This document shows positions 10,448-22,250 of a stretch of 64,000 nt of DNA, piece by piece. This stretch comes from Hortaea werneckii. Lineage: Eukaryota; Ascomycota; Dothideomycetes; Mycosphaerellales; Teratosphaeriaceae. The stretch is taken from positions 310,001-374,000 of the forward strand of contig JBAOKB010000159.1 of NCBI GenBank assembly GCA_037044905.1, in the 5' to 3' direction. A model generated the notes under the pieces. That model saw only the letters and a list, made by a program, of their open reading frames with translations. It searched no databases and had not been told where the DNA came from. Within the stretch, counting starts at the first letter, position 1. Each line of letters starts with the position of its first letter. Both the position numbers and the translations under genes were made by a program.

Positions 10448-13400
10448 TCACGTCTTCTGCGCAAGCCATGCCTTCCAATCCGTCTCGCCACCACTTGTCA
10501 CACAGCCGTACACTCCACCACCATCATCATCATCAACAGTACTTCCCTCCGTCCACCCTTTCCACGCATCAAGCCCAGCCAAATGCCTCATCGTCGGCCT
10601 CCCATGCGGACAATTCCAAGGCTTCTCCATCTCTCCCATATGCCGCACCACCTTTCGCATATCCCTCATGGTCAAAGTTTTACCAACCATGATACTGCTT
10701 CTACAAGCCCGCATGGCTAGGATACGCTGTACCTTCTTCGGACGAGGGATCTCGGAGCTACCAGGTGGGGCTTCGCTGAGCAGGTGAAGGAGTTCTTCCA
10801 AGTCGGAGACATCGAAGGTCTTCTCGCCGCTTATGGGCAATGTGAGGAGGCGACAACGATTGCCTGGATCTGTGCCGGTCGAAGAGTCCTCATCAAGCAT
10901 GGTTTCGATTTCGAATCCATTGGCCTTGAGAGCATCTGGATTGTTAAGGATGATCTCTTCCTCAATGGCGGTGAGTTCTAGGGCCTTAGGTCTCACAAGG
11001 CGTTGGCTTTGAAGGGTAACGGTACGCTGGAAGCGCTCGTAGTTGTACTTCTCGTCTGCAGCGTGTTGGTCAATGATGAAGAGCTCATCTTGGTCTCCGT
11101 CATTAGAAGCAGGTCGGATGGCGAGGATGAAGCCTAGATTGAACTGCCCAACAATGATCATACGCTCGAAGTCCGACTTGCTAACTGTGAGGGACAGCTT
11201 CTTCTCGGCGTTGGCATCATCGAGCTCGCCTTTCACGACAGCACCGCTGTGGGCATTCTGTACACGGAGTTGCTCGATATGGCTGGACCACGATGACGAT
11301 TGTCTTTCAATGCTGGCAGTCGAGACGTCCACAGTCTGCGTTAGTTTAAGTGTTGATTGAGCGCGCGAGGCGGAGTTCTTCAAAACCTGTGAGGCGCGAC
11401 GTAGGTTGTCCTCTGTGGGTCGGAAGGCCGCATCCTCAGCTTCCTGTATCAAGCGAGCGACTTGTTCATTCTCTCTGTCCCGCTTTTCTTGCTCGTCAAC
11501 GTAGTCGTGGTCATCTGCATCATCGTCTACATGAGCAGCGGCGAGCGTATCTATAGGGTCAGAAGTATCCTGGTCGCTCTCATCCACAGGAGTCCTGAAG
11601 TGATGCCTAGATGCTGGGAGCGCTTCATGCTCATTTCGCGCGTCATCGCTGTCATCGTCTTCATGTTCTGACCCAGAACCCTGAAGGAGGCAGCGCGCTT
11701 AGTATAGGAGACGCACGACCATCGTCGTCGCTGGCCATCTGTGAGCCTGGGGCAGCAAAATTGCGAAGACCTCTTGCAAGCGAGGGACTTGCCCCAAACC
11801 TCGCTATCGACTGCGAGTTTTTTGGTTCGTGTATACGGCGCCTTTTATAAGCCGAATCGCTTCCAATGACCGTAGTTGTAGTGGTGCCACCCACTGTTAT
11901 CTCTGCTGTCTGCAGAGGCGTGCGTTTTGGCCGCATGCGATCAAATGCATTGGCTATGGGACCGGGGGTAGATTTCTGAGAGCTTGTTGATATTGCGGGT
12001 ATCTGAGGTTCAAAGGATTGTGGTTGCGCGTTTTCGACGTTGTCCCCGTTATTGAGAGGTCGCCTGACGGGATCGTTTTCCGAAGCCTCCCCATCTACTT
12101 CCGAAGCCATCGATGCACTACGGGACCTTGACTGCGAAGGCGCTCTCGGAGAGGCTGGCGATTGCTGAGGTCGAAGATCATCAAGCACCGCGGTTGAAGG
12201 ATCTGTTGCGACTTGTTTTAGTGGCGTGGTATCGAGTTCTTCTTCATCTGAGTCCACGGCTGCCTTCCCTGCGTCCTCTCTAGGTAACCCGGCGTACATA
12301 ACAGAGGCTGAAAGTCGACGACTAGTTGCCGCGATCGCATCATCTGGACCAACACGGAAGCTCTCCTCCTGTCCTATGTCCGCATGTGGATGCTCTACAG
12401 CCCCGGAAAACTTCCGTTTGCTGCTGGGACTCGTCCTCTTTGCAGCTTGTTCGCTTCGACTTTCGGTCTTTTGATTGATCCAATTGGAGATGAGGCTTGG
12501 CTGTGTCCTGCTTGGCGTACCATTTGCGCCTTGTTCCGGTGGATCAGAGCCTTCGCTGACTTCATGTGCCTCATCTTCGCTCTCTTCTGAATCGCCTTTG
12601 GTTTGCCGGTTTGTTACCAGATCTGGAGAAGCTACGGAACCTTGTCTGTGGAGCGTCAATGGCTTATATGAAGGTAACTTCTTATCTGGTAAAGCCGACT
12701 GCGGAACCGAATGATCCGTTTGGTCAAACAGCTCCGTAAGTTTTTCTTTCAGCCTCTCTAGCAGGGCTGTTTGATCATGCAGCATAATCGTCCGCTTGTC
12801 CGGGCTTACATTAACATCGTAAGCATTCGTGTCCATGATCAGGTTGGCGAAGATAAAAGGCGACTGGGTGACGTTGTACGATTTGTAGACCTCGTTGACT
12901 GCTTTAGACACTTGAGGCAGAGCGCAAGGGCGGGAATTAACGAAGAACATCTGCCTATCCGGAGCTTGTCTGCCTTCGCCAAAGACGGGCTTTGAAATGT
13001 GCCCTTCGACGTGGACTTCCATTGAGCGATCGGTACGCTGTGTTGACCAGTTGCGGGCGCTTTGGGTACCTGGGCCTTCGCTTGGCTGCATTGCAAGCTT
13101 CAGATCCAATCTGATCAACGCGAGGAGAGTCTTCGATCCAAAAACATTGACAATATTTTCTTTCGTCGTAGTGTTGGCTTTAGTAGAAAAGACAGCGATC
13201 TTCTTGCCTTTTGGCATGTGATTGCTGACCGAAAAACGGACGCCAACACCGATGCAGGCGTAAGCATGCAGAAGACCGATGACTTTGCCATACTCACGCC
13301 TGATGTTCTTCTCTAGTTCCTTGCGGCGAACGGGAAGACTATAAAAGAGTTCGTCAATGGTGACGGTGGTCCCTCTCTGCGCCGCGGCTACAGTGGCACC

Positions 13401-13802
13401 CTTGAGCTTTCCCGAGACCTCGAAATCCAGTCTTTTGCCCACAGCGCCATCCTCAGCCCTCGCAGTTAAGATATGAAATTTCGAGAGCGCACACAACGAG
13501 CTCAAAGCTTCGCCACGAAAGCCGAACGTATCCAGCGAAGTCAGATCCTCATAGCTCGCTAGCTTTGAAGTATAGTGCTTCAGTGCTATGGTCTCGTAGT
13601 CGTCGGGGCTGATGCCTTTGCCATTGTCTTGAACCTCGATGCTGTCTAGGCCCTGGTTCTTGAATCGAACGTCAATCGAAGTCGCTCCAGCGTCCAGGCT
13701 GTTTTCCACCAGTTCCTTGACAACGGAGCAGAGATCGACAATGACTTGACCAGATTGAATCTGATGCACGGAACGGCCTTCGATAGCCTTAATTGTGGCC
13801 AT
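10448..13802 (-). CDS. PMS1: DNA mismatch repair endonuclease PMS1 (MutL homolog)
   Basis: On the minus strand, exons 13802-11717 and 11667-10448 give 1101 residues. The 49-bp intron has a GTGCGT donor, a TACTAAG branch site and a TCAG acceptor. The N-terminal GHKL ATPase shows the catalytic Glu region VKELVENSLDAG (28-39), DNGKGI (59-64) and GFRGEAL (94-100). A long low-complexity linker follows. The C-terminal part carries the metal-binding endonuclease motif DQHAADEKYNYE (895-906), then ACRSSIMVG and CPHGRPT motifs. These mark the PMS1/PMS2 subunit of MutL-alpha, which pairs with MLH1 in the nucleus and nicks the error-containing strand after mismatch recognition. No alteration of active-site residues is visible. 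The next gene upstream (14103) is divergent. Confidence 0.95.
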
Positions 13803-14102
13803 CTGCTAAGACAGTGCTCCAGCCCATCACTTGGAGAGCAGGTTGACGGGTGGTAGCATTTGTTTGAGATGCTCTATGTAGGCAGAAAGCTGAGCCCGTT
13901 GCTGGAAGTCGCGTAAAGTGGCGCCGAAGACGCGCTTGAGCGCGACCACCGAGGCTGACCTAAGGCACCCGATCTATCTGATCTTACTAATCAATGACCA
14001 GCTTCAAGCCATCATGTCTCTCCGGCCACGCGGTTGAATAGACAACCTGCGCCATATTTCACCGCTCTCAGTACATCTTCAACTATCATAAGGATCATCG
14101 CA

Positions 14103-14735
14103 ATGGCGCTCATGAGAGGAGCAGCAGCATCGCTGCTATCCAGCAATGCCAGTCGAGCGTGCCTGCGGACTCAAGCGATCCGCCCCGCTGCGCATCGCAT
14201 CACTGGCCTTCAGCAACCCCAGCACAAAGCACTCAGACCTGCTTTCCTGCCCGTGAGATGGCACTCGGTACCTTCAGGAGGCTCGCGCGCATACGATTTT
14301 GATGCGATGAAGCAATACGTAGAGTCGCCGTCTCCTGATCGAATCATCATTGGTGCGTTTGGCTCCCTAATTTGGCTCTGGAAACATCTTCACTAATACC
14401 AATATGCTACAGACGTGCGTGAGCCAGCAGAATATGAGGAAGGCTTTATACCGGGTGCTATCAACATTCCCATCAAATCCCAACCCGATGCAATGTTTCT
14501 GCCAGAGGACGAATTCGAAGACCGGTTCGGCTTCTCGAAGCCAGAGATGGCCAAGGAGGTGGTCTTCTATTGCAAGTCAGGCGTCAGAAGTAGCGCGGCC
14601 GCTCAGCTTGCGCAGCAACATGGCTATAAGAATGTCTCAGAGTACCGCGGTAGCTGGATGGACTGGCGGAAGCAAGGGGGGAAGGAGGAGAGGCCGGGCA
14701 TGAGTACTGATTCTACCAGTGGCAGCGGAAGATAA
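14103..14735 (+). CDS. Mitochondrial rhodanese-domain protein (thiosulfate sulfurtransferase-like)
   Basis: The exons are 14103-14352 and 14413-14735 (GTGCGT donor, TACAG acceptor), giving 190 residues. The first ~50 residues are rich in Arg, Ala and Ser with almost no acidic residues, typical of a mitochondrial presequence. The single rhodanese domain reads IIIDVREPAEYEEG (about 80-94), PGAINIP and the catalytic loop CKSGVRS with the active cysteine at residue 137. The single-domain layout matches yeast Rdl1/Rdl2-type sulfurtransferases, which move sulfane sulfur from thiosulfate to an acceptor. Substrate unproven. Confidence 0.9.
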
Positions 14736-16024
14736 CGCGAGCAATCACGGCCTCCACTACTGGCGGGGGTATGCTGCCATCCTATGTCAAGTCTGTTTCC
14801 TGTGGGTGCGACGCCAAAATGTAAGAATATAAGGATGACCGAATACTGATGCACGTAGATTGTGCACTGCATGATTGTCGCTGTCATTTACTTGTGGCTC
14901 AGAGAGCCATGATTTCAATACGGGCATTCCAACAACACCTTTCGCCTGACCCCTCAGCGTCTTCTGGCAATCCAACAAGTATGGGATGCATGTTGCTTTA
15001 TCCGCAACCTGGCCCAGCTCAGTGGGAAGCTTTCTTACCTTACAAGCTTTTGTGTTTCCATGTCTCGCGTAAAATCGCGGCGAGGAAGTGTTGGACTCAG
15101 AAGAGTGCTGTGTCCCAGGCCGAAGAAGCACCAAGCTCCACTTCGTGAAGATGCACCACTTCGCCCCTTTCTTACCTGCTTGCCTGCAAGAGTAGGGAAT
15201 GCGACATTATGTCGCCGCCCAAATTGCTATGCCTCAAGGACCTCGACACACACTCTCTTGCTAGTGAAGCTGTATAGCCCCTGCAATTACCACCGCTTAG
15301 GCAACAGATTGAAGCGTTTCACCTCTGCAAAACCGCTTGCTCCCACAAAGACGCTCTTTGCGCGCGTTGTTTGTTTATCCAAGATGTATCCACAAGCAGA
15401 CGTTGATGTATCCACGGAGATATTATGGTCATACGGAAGTCATCGCATCAACCACCTCAACATGGCTGATATGGAAGTATCTGGGATGCCAAGAGACACG
15501 GAAGTACCCGCTAATTTCCAGTCTTGAGCCGGGAAAGGAAGGGCTAGACGGGATTTTGGTATAGGCGTATAGTAGGCAATTACATCACGCCTCATTTCGA
15601 GGACGAGATTAGCTATGATCTCCAGGGAACTTAAGAAGAACTGATGGTCTGTACGGAATTTCCGATTGCCACGGGGTGGCTATAGTTGTACCGAGTTTTG
15701 CTTGATATTGCCCGCGGGCGCTTGTCACCCGCCCGTCCGTCCTCATGATGGAAGGTAAGGCTGCTGATATTGAACCCTGAGCTGGAGGGAAATCTCCGCG
15801 TGTCATAAGGTATGTTTACGTTGCATTAGCCAGGTTCTCGGAACCAAACATTCGAGGCTACGAACCGTTTTGAAGGTCCACATTGTTTATATTACGAACA
15901 CGGCAGAACCTACGCTAGAAGGACTGCCGCAGCCTGACAGGGCGACGGCGAAAGAACGAAAGCGTAATCAGGGGCAAGGCTTCACTGCCTCCATCGCCAT
16001 CAGCAGGTCTGTCGCCACCGGATA
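14736..16024. other. Intergenic region, 1.3 kb
   Basis: No convincing gene is seen. An ATG-initiated frame of 155 codons at 15060 lacks motifs and coding bias and was rejected. Confidence 0.4.
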
Positions 16025-17133
16025 ATGTCAGGCAATGTCGACCTAGAGGATACACGCGCGTCATACCAAGCAGTCTTCGCGCTCGATATTTTGACCGCTG
16101 CCGCCGGATTCTTTTTGCTCGTTGTCGCCACTGGACCTACCGTCCAACGCCTACGAGAACGGTCTCTGTCGGTTAAGGACAAATATGGCTCGCCATTAAA
16201 GACATCCTTAGGGACTTACCTCTTCGTCTGGCCTGGACTGCTGTGCTTCACAATCTCGTACATCCTCTCATCGTGATCGACCTATACAAGACCGCATCCC
16301 CGAACGGAATCGACTACGATGGCGATCTCGCCTTGGGCGGAAGACGACCTGGTGGAGCCAATAATCCGTTGGCTAAGGACATAGCCTCATTGTCATTTGC
16401 GAGGACGTTTCTAGGAATCATATTTGCCACCGTGATTACGGGCGGGATTTGGATCTACAGCGCTCATGTTCTCTCGAATTCATCAAACCGTTCAGCCCCA
16501 GGCCTGCGGTCCAAGCTTTGGAACAGCTATATCATGCTCGCTATTGGCGGCACGGGACTTGCGACTTTCGGACTGGGCTTGGCGGCGAGGCCGAACAACA
16601 CCACCTCCTTTGGACAGGTCGTCCATACCGATGAGGGCACCAGGACGGTCTACCTGATTTATCGGGTCATAATCGTTGCCACGGGGATAAGCGTTACGCG
16701 CTCAGCCATCAAGGCCTTCGTCAAAGTCAATCGAAAGAAGAACAATCCCGATCGTCCGCACATGCGGCGCTTTACTATCATTGTCATACCTCTCTTATGG
16801 GTGCGAAACGTCTTCATCATCTACAACGCCGTGCTCGTATATTACGCGGCCGAGACGTCAGAGTGGAGCGAAAGCTCACGCCTAGCGACCCTGTTCCTGA
16901 TCACCATATTCACGCAGATTGCGAATGTGGTATTGTTGGGCATGATCCTGTATGGGGCATGGCAGTTGGGGCGAACGGTGCCCTTGTTTGGCATCCGAGG
17001 ACGGGAAGGCGGCCGCCGCAGAGGTGGCAAGAAGACCTCAAGGGACCCTTCGATGCGCGGAGATAGCAGGCGACGGGCCTCACGGACTGGCAATAATAGC
17101 CCAGCAGCCCGTGGCAACTACCGTTTCTTTTGA
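16025..17133 (+). CDS. Polytopic (about seven-segment) fungal membrane protein, frame interrupted once
   Basis: From the ATG at 16025 the frame encodes two hydrophobic segments (around residues 18-36 and 64-80) and stops at 16276. A second frame, overlapping from about 16262, continues with VIDLYKT and at least five further hydrophobic segments to 17133. Joining them needs one missing base near 16262-16276; no splice sites fit, because the only nearby AG would force a non-canonical donor. The whole would be about 370 residues, ending in a basic cytosolic tail. The shape resembles uncharacterised fungal 7-TM proteins; I cannot name the family. The break is probably a sequence error, as elsewhere in this window, but a real truncation is possible. 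Confidence 0.6.
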
Positions 17134-20100
17134 TTTCTTTTGATATGGCTCTAGTCGGTGGAACATTATGTATCAAGGGGCAATGTTATTGCCATACCGC
17201 GGACCACGTCGGCAATCCATGCTCCTTCTGTTGGAAGACGACACAGTCTGAAGACGTAACCTTCAGGTGACCCTGCGGTGCAATCTTGCTTCGGGAAGTG
17301 GAAATCATTCATTGTCGTCTCTGTAAATTGCTATATGTTGCTTGGCCCCACTCTGCTCTTATAGAGAACACTGACCACCTTTCAGCAACGTTTAATGAAT
17401 GGAAGCAACGACACGTACGTCGCGGTGAGCTTTGATCACATCTCACATGTAGCGCGGGCGATTGTAGTGACCGATTCTATCGATTCCTCCCGTTAGTGCT
17501 CGACTCTTGTTGTGTCACTAGCTGTTCTCACGTTCATATGTGACGTGGCTAGCCAGCAAACCTAACGCCATTTCCCGATAGTATTTTGCGACATCCAGCG
17601 ACAAACGCCTGCTAATGGGCATAGGACGGTTGTTGTTAAGAGCCCATGAAGTCAGATTTTCTAAAACATATGTCTTCTTCATTACCAGTTGTCCCAGGCA
17701 ACTTATCAACCGGAGTTGTTGCTTCTGGATGTGTAGCGAGAATCACGGCTACGCCGAGCATGAGGTTGATTTACCTTCTCCTGCAAGCGGATCAGTGCAT
17801 GCATCGGGACGCTTCCCGTCTGCTGTGTTCAAGCGGGACGTCGAACAGTGCGGTGACCCTGCAGCTGTGCGCCTTCTCGCTTCCTAGACAATGGACTGGA
17901 AGCGAACAGAATGCAGACCAGGACGTTGAGCTCAGATCGGCGCGATCTTAAGCGAGAAGCAGTCGACGCTCAAGATCTCGCGCTGACTCGGCAAATGTGG
18001 AGCCAGGATGGCATGGCGCAGAAGCGAAGTTGTGCTACTGTGACTACAATGCAGTTCATGAGTCTTGCAGCAAGTGGTGGTTGGCTGGACGTTGTTGGCC
18101 GCGGTATGCGCTGAACTTTAGACTTCAAGGCAACACTAACAAGCGTGGAGACAGGTTCACCGACTCACCGACTGTTCTTCTGCTGCCGACAACAGGACTG
18201 CATGCCTCGGCGATCAACCCCAACGTGGAGATGTGCTAAAAAGGCAGTTCTCTTGGGCTTGCACCTGCGCGGACGCCGCATGGAGTAGTTCTCGCGATCC
18301 TCTGTGCGCGGGTGAACTGCACTATGTGAACAATAGTATTACCTGTGCGTAATGGGGAAATCATCCAGCGAGTTAGGCCGAACCTTCCAAGGGTCTGCCT
18401 AGATGGACATTTCCCTCTTGATGGCGGTCGGCATTCCATTCGCCAAATGATCATCCGCTTTACACAACATGCATGAGCGGTACCACTGAAAGCCGACTTT
18501 GCCAGACTCACTGGTCGGCTCTTGCGTGAGGATAGCCGTTCGGAAGAAAAAGAGAGGGTTCGAAACGTGGTTGAGGTTCAACGGCCGACCACCGTTTCTT
18601 GGGTGGGGAATTTCGGATAGAAAAGCATAAGATCTGCCGGCCAATGAGCACTCCACCCTCGAGCCGGGCGCAAAGTGCGGCGAGTGTATTTTCCTAAAAA
18701 TCCATCCTGGCCAGCTGCAGTGACCGCTTGCTCACATGGATGGCGGCGTGCTGCTTGGGATTCAATCAGTGTGCGACGCGCAAAAGTCCCAATGCAGCCA
18801 ATCGGTGACCCAGTCGACTGGGAGCTGCAAGATCTGTTCTTATCACTGTGTCACCAGCGACTCCGAGCGTTTGGCAATTCGTCTATTGCTTCCCGAACAG
18901 GTTAAGCGGCCTTCCGGGGTCAAACGCTGCATCCGCCAGTGCGATGATCACTGACCAGGTGCTGCAGTAGGGAGCGGTTTTCCGAACGGCGATTCGGATG
19001 ATCAGTCGCATCCTCTTTTCAGTCTGCTGCTTGACTAGCTCGACATGGCCGACCTGTTGATCTGGTCGACCAATGCCACCTGGGCATTTCTTTACTGCTG
19101 CCGAAAGGCGCGGAGAATCAGGCCGAGAACAACGATGCGTGAACGTTATGTCTTGACCACTCCTGACAGTTGTGGGTAGGAGTCCCTATGACGCACGCCA
19201 TGTCCGTGGAGGGTGCACCCGTTTTTAGATCTCATGGAGTGTTTCAGGCAATCTCGGACAGGGTGAGATGACAGTTTCTCCCCTGTCGACCTGGTTGGCG
19301 CGAGCAGTGACGAGGCAAGCAGGGGTAGCTGGCGAGTCAGGCGTGACAGGAGCACATTTTGCAAGAGGCCATCGATGGAATATGAATGCGAATGCTCATT
19401 CCACTGTCCTATAGACGCAATCAAGCCTGTTGGCATTCGCCTAATTTCCGTGAATATGCCACAGACGATAAGATCCGTCCTCGAGCGTTCTTCCCGTGCC
19501 TTAACGTCTCTTTGCCGTGTTCTTCTCGAGCTTCCGATCGCAGGACAGCCACCAACGGCCCGTGAGCCAGAAGCAGATCACTAGTCCCCTTCGAGGGCGT
19601 GCACAGCAAACAAGCACACGGTCCACTGAGCATTCCAAATTCACCCCTGCTCGGAACCCGTTACGGCCCGTGTCATGTGGAGGCATAGCTGCAACGTCCT
19701 TCGACAACGTGATGCTCGAAGCTAATCAAACCTGAAAGTTAAGCAAATCACTATACCCCGTTCATGATGAAGATGGACGTATGGCCTATACATGATTAAG
19801 GAGGCGCGATGATAACTGATCACTTTGCTATAGGACCCTGCTATAGCTGCGGCTGTGTATGAGGAGCACGGCAGCCAAGCATGCAGGGGCCGGATGATCA
19901 CCGTAGCCCCAGCCGTTGAGGCTTCCGTACGTCAAGAGGCCATGTTCGCATATGTTGGAGGTCCATATAGACCACGCGGAAATTTGTCTAATTCGCAATC
20001 GAAGAAGGAGTTGGATTGGCTATAGCCCTCCGTAGACACACGAATCCCGTGGCCCAAAGCCGGCGAAAATAAGGTTGACAGACCCGTGATTTTGGCAGAG

Positions 20101-21062
20101 GTTGGAGGTAAATACCAGTCAGTATCCCAGCCTAAGGGCCGAGTCACCTAAGGAAAACCTCTGCCGTGCTAGGGAATAGACAGCTGCGGTGAGCATCGTC
20201 GGTAGTGATCCGGCAAAGTACTGTAGTTCGGAACGTCAAGAATCTTGCTCGTCACGGCGGTAGTGTTGCTGACCATGGGGCCGGGCCAAGTCTGGCTGCA
20301 TGTGTTGTTTGCTGCCAGTTAGAGTTCATCCCTGTTGCTCCACCGCATGCACAGGCCTGCTTTCGTGAAAGACGATCGAAACCTTCGCACGTCCCCCTGC
20401 GACGGCTCATAGATTGGCCCTCGCTTGTTAGCAAGGATAACCTGGAATATGTGATCCAGCTGCGTGGGAACCTGCGACAGACATGCACCAGGATTTGCAA
20501 CCATCATCTGTGCCTGGTAGCACGTACGATGTTCTGGTGTGCTGTGCCTCGGCCAACCCCAGGCGCCGCCAGACGTTGCATTTCTATTCGGGGCCACGTT
20601 GTCCATGCTGTCCATTGTGGGAACAGTGCGGCAGACCAGGCCTCCCCGAGTCCCGGGCGAGGGCGACTCTCGATTGATGCTTTTGCCTAGGTCGTCATCG
20701 TCTTAATGCACACAATTTTGCGCACTGTCGTCGTACCCCACTTCGTGCACTGGACTCCACTAATCCATGACAACTTTAACCTTTTCGCTCGCGCTAAACT
20801 TTCGGGCCCGATCGAAACTAAAGATTACCTCAATTGCCCTGAAGCCTCCCTCAGTGGGCCGTTACGCAGTGTTATACAACCCGCGCCCACCCACCAGCTT
20901 CGACGCCCAAACGCTCCGCACTCTTCCCCAAACTACCTACCGGCGTCACAACTGTCGCAACGACTCGACTCAAGTCACTGGTATGTACCTGATGGAAGAG
21001 AACGTCGAGCTTTATTGTGCAACGCTTTCAGATGCTAACAGCACACAGGCGCATCTATCGTC
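17134..21062. other. Long gene-free region upstream of the FlbD-like gene (about 3.9 kb)
   Basis: No coding frame with motifs, no transposon signature and no obvious repeat was found. The last part (20706-21062) holds two ATGs and a strong intron in front of the MYB start (separate entry). Long upstream regions are usual for fungal developmental regulators, so much of this may be promoter and leader; that is inference. Confidence 0.5.
20981..21048 (+). promoter_or_regulatory. Intron in the leader of the FlbD-like gene
   Basis: It has a perfect GTATGT donor, a GCTAAC branch site and a CACAG acceptor over 68 bp, ending 14 bp before the MYB start codon. Splicing would bring an ATG at 20767 into frame with the MYB protein; the ATG at 20706 would stay in another frame and overlap the MYB start as an upstream ORF. 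Confidence 0.7.
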
Positions 21063-22250
21063 ATGCCTCAACACAAGCGAGGACCGTGGTCGCAGACCGA
21101 AGACCAATACCTTCTGCATCTTGTCAACTTGCACGGAGCACACAACTGGGTTCGGATATCATCAACCATTCAGACCAGGTCCCCAAAGCAATGTCGGGAG
21201 CGGTATCACCAAAACTTGAAACCCAACCTGAACCACGACCCCATTACTCCCGAAGAAGGCCTTCTCATCGAGCAGATGGTTGCCGACATGGGGAAACGAT
21301 GGGCGGAAATCGCCAGACGTCTGCGAGGACGTAGCGACAACGCCGTGAAGAACTGGTGGAACGGCGGCATGAACCGACGACGACGAAGCAACCACCAGCG
21401 ACGGAACGACATGGAGCTTCGCCAGCAGCAACAGCACGTCGGTGTTCCTAGCCTGCCGCCTCCTTCCACGCAGCAACAACCCTTCCCACAGACCTTCGCA
21501 CAACACCCGGCGATGGCACCTCAGTACTTTGGTCAGCCCATGTACCATCCTTCCCAGATGCCCCAGCCGCACCACATTAGTGTGCCATCAAATGCACCGG
21601 TCTACAACCGACACTCTGGCTTGATCGAGACGCCCTTGCCATCACCTTCGGCGTTTTCCCAGCTATCTGCTGATGGTGCACCATCGCTCGTCTCTGACCG
21701 CTCCTCAGTATCTGGTCGCTCGCCTAACCACGGACCTTCACCGATCGAGTTGCCTCCACTCTCTGGTTCCGGTGGCGACAGGCGTCAGTCGTCAGGGCCA
21801 ATGTTGCGTCTCGGTGTGCCAGGCGCTTTTGCTGAAAACGATTACCAGCAGCACATGACTATGAAGCATCACCCGCAGATGTTGCAGGAGCCTTTCATGC
21901 ACCAGCAGCAGGCGCAGTACATGCAACCTGCCTCGTTTCCTCACCATCCGCAATACTTGCCCTCGCAACCACGCAACCCTTCGCCAATGAACATGCAGCA
22001 CCCTCAATTCCAGGGCCAATACGAGATGCCGTCCCACGCGATGCCTCGCGGCAACGCATACCAACAGATGGCACTTCCCTCAACTCCCGCGCCACCAGTT
22101 CAGCTCCCTAGCATCTCCAAGCTTGCCGTCACTGGCGCCGAGGCAACAACCGCGTCTGGTTTCCCTCTTGACCCGGCCTTGACCGGTCTTCATTCCCCAA
22201 TGGACGGCTCACCTAAGGACAAGATGAGCCTTTCCAACCTCACGCACTAG
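21063..22250 (+). CDS. flbD: FlbD/RCA-1-type two-repeat MYB transcription factor
   Basis: 395 residues in one exon. Two adjacent MYB repeats occupy about residues 6-110: GPWSQTEDQYLLHLV with NNWVRIS-like HNWVRIS, the RSPKQCRERYHQNLKP recognition segment, then WAEIARRL with SDNAVKNWWN. This arrangement and the start a few residues before GPW match Aspergillus FlbD and Neurospora RCA-1, nuclear regulators of conidiation. The rest is Gln-, Pro-, His- and Ser-rich and without a domain, as usual for this family. The chosen ATG equals the canonical start; a spliced leader could add 75 codons in frame from 20767. The gene has a long 5' region with upstream ATGs, suggesting translational control. Confidence 0.9.
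   Translation: MPQHKRGPWSQTEDQYLLHLVNLHGAHNWVRISSTIQTRSPKQCRERYHQNLKPNLNHDPITPEEGLLIEQMVADMGKRWAEIARRLRGRSDNAVKNWWNGGMNRRRRSNHQRRNDMELRQQQQHVGVPSLPPPSTQQQPFPQTFAQHPAMAPQYFGQPMYHPSQMPQPHHISVPSNAPVYNRHSGLIETPLPSPSAFSQLSADGAPSLVSDRSSVSGRSPNHGPSPIELPPLSGSGGDRRQSSGPMLRLGVPGAFAENDYQQHMTMKHHPQMLQEPFMHQQQAQYMQPASFPHHPQYLPSQPRNPSPMNMQHPQFQGQYEMPSHAMPRGNAYQQMALPSTPAPPVQLPSISKLAVTGAEATTASGFPLDPALTGLHSPMDGSPKDKMSLSNLTH

Noticed and set aside
10448..13802. Two separate minus-strand genes (11661-13802 and 10448-11587)
   Set aside because: The second has no ATG, its frame is open upstream, and a 49-bp intron with TACTAAG branch site joins both into one PMS1 of normal domain order.
15060..15527. ATG-started 155-codon frame
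   Set aside because: No motif, odd composition, no supporting splice or neighbour context.
16166..16211. A 40-bp intron (GTTAAG...TTAG) to explain the break in the membrane protein
   Set aside because: It would lead into a third frame, not the observed downstream frame, and is shorter than the other introns here.
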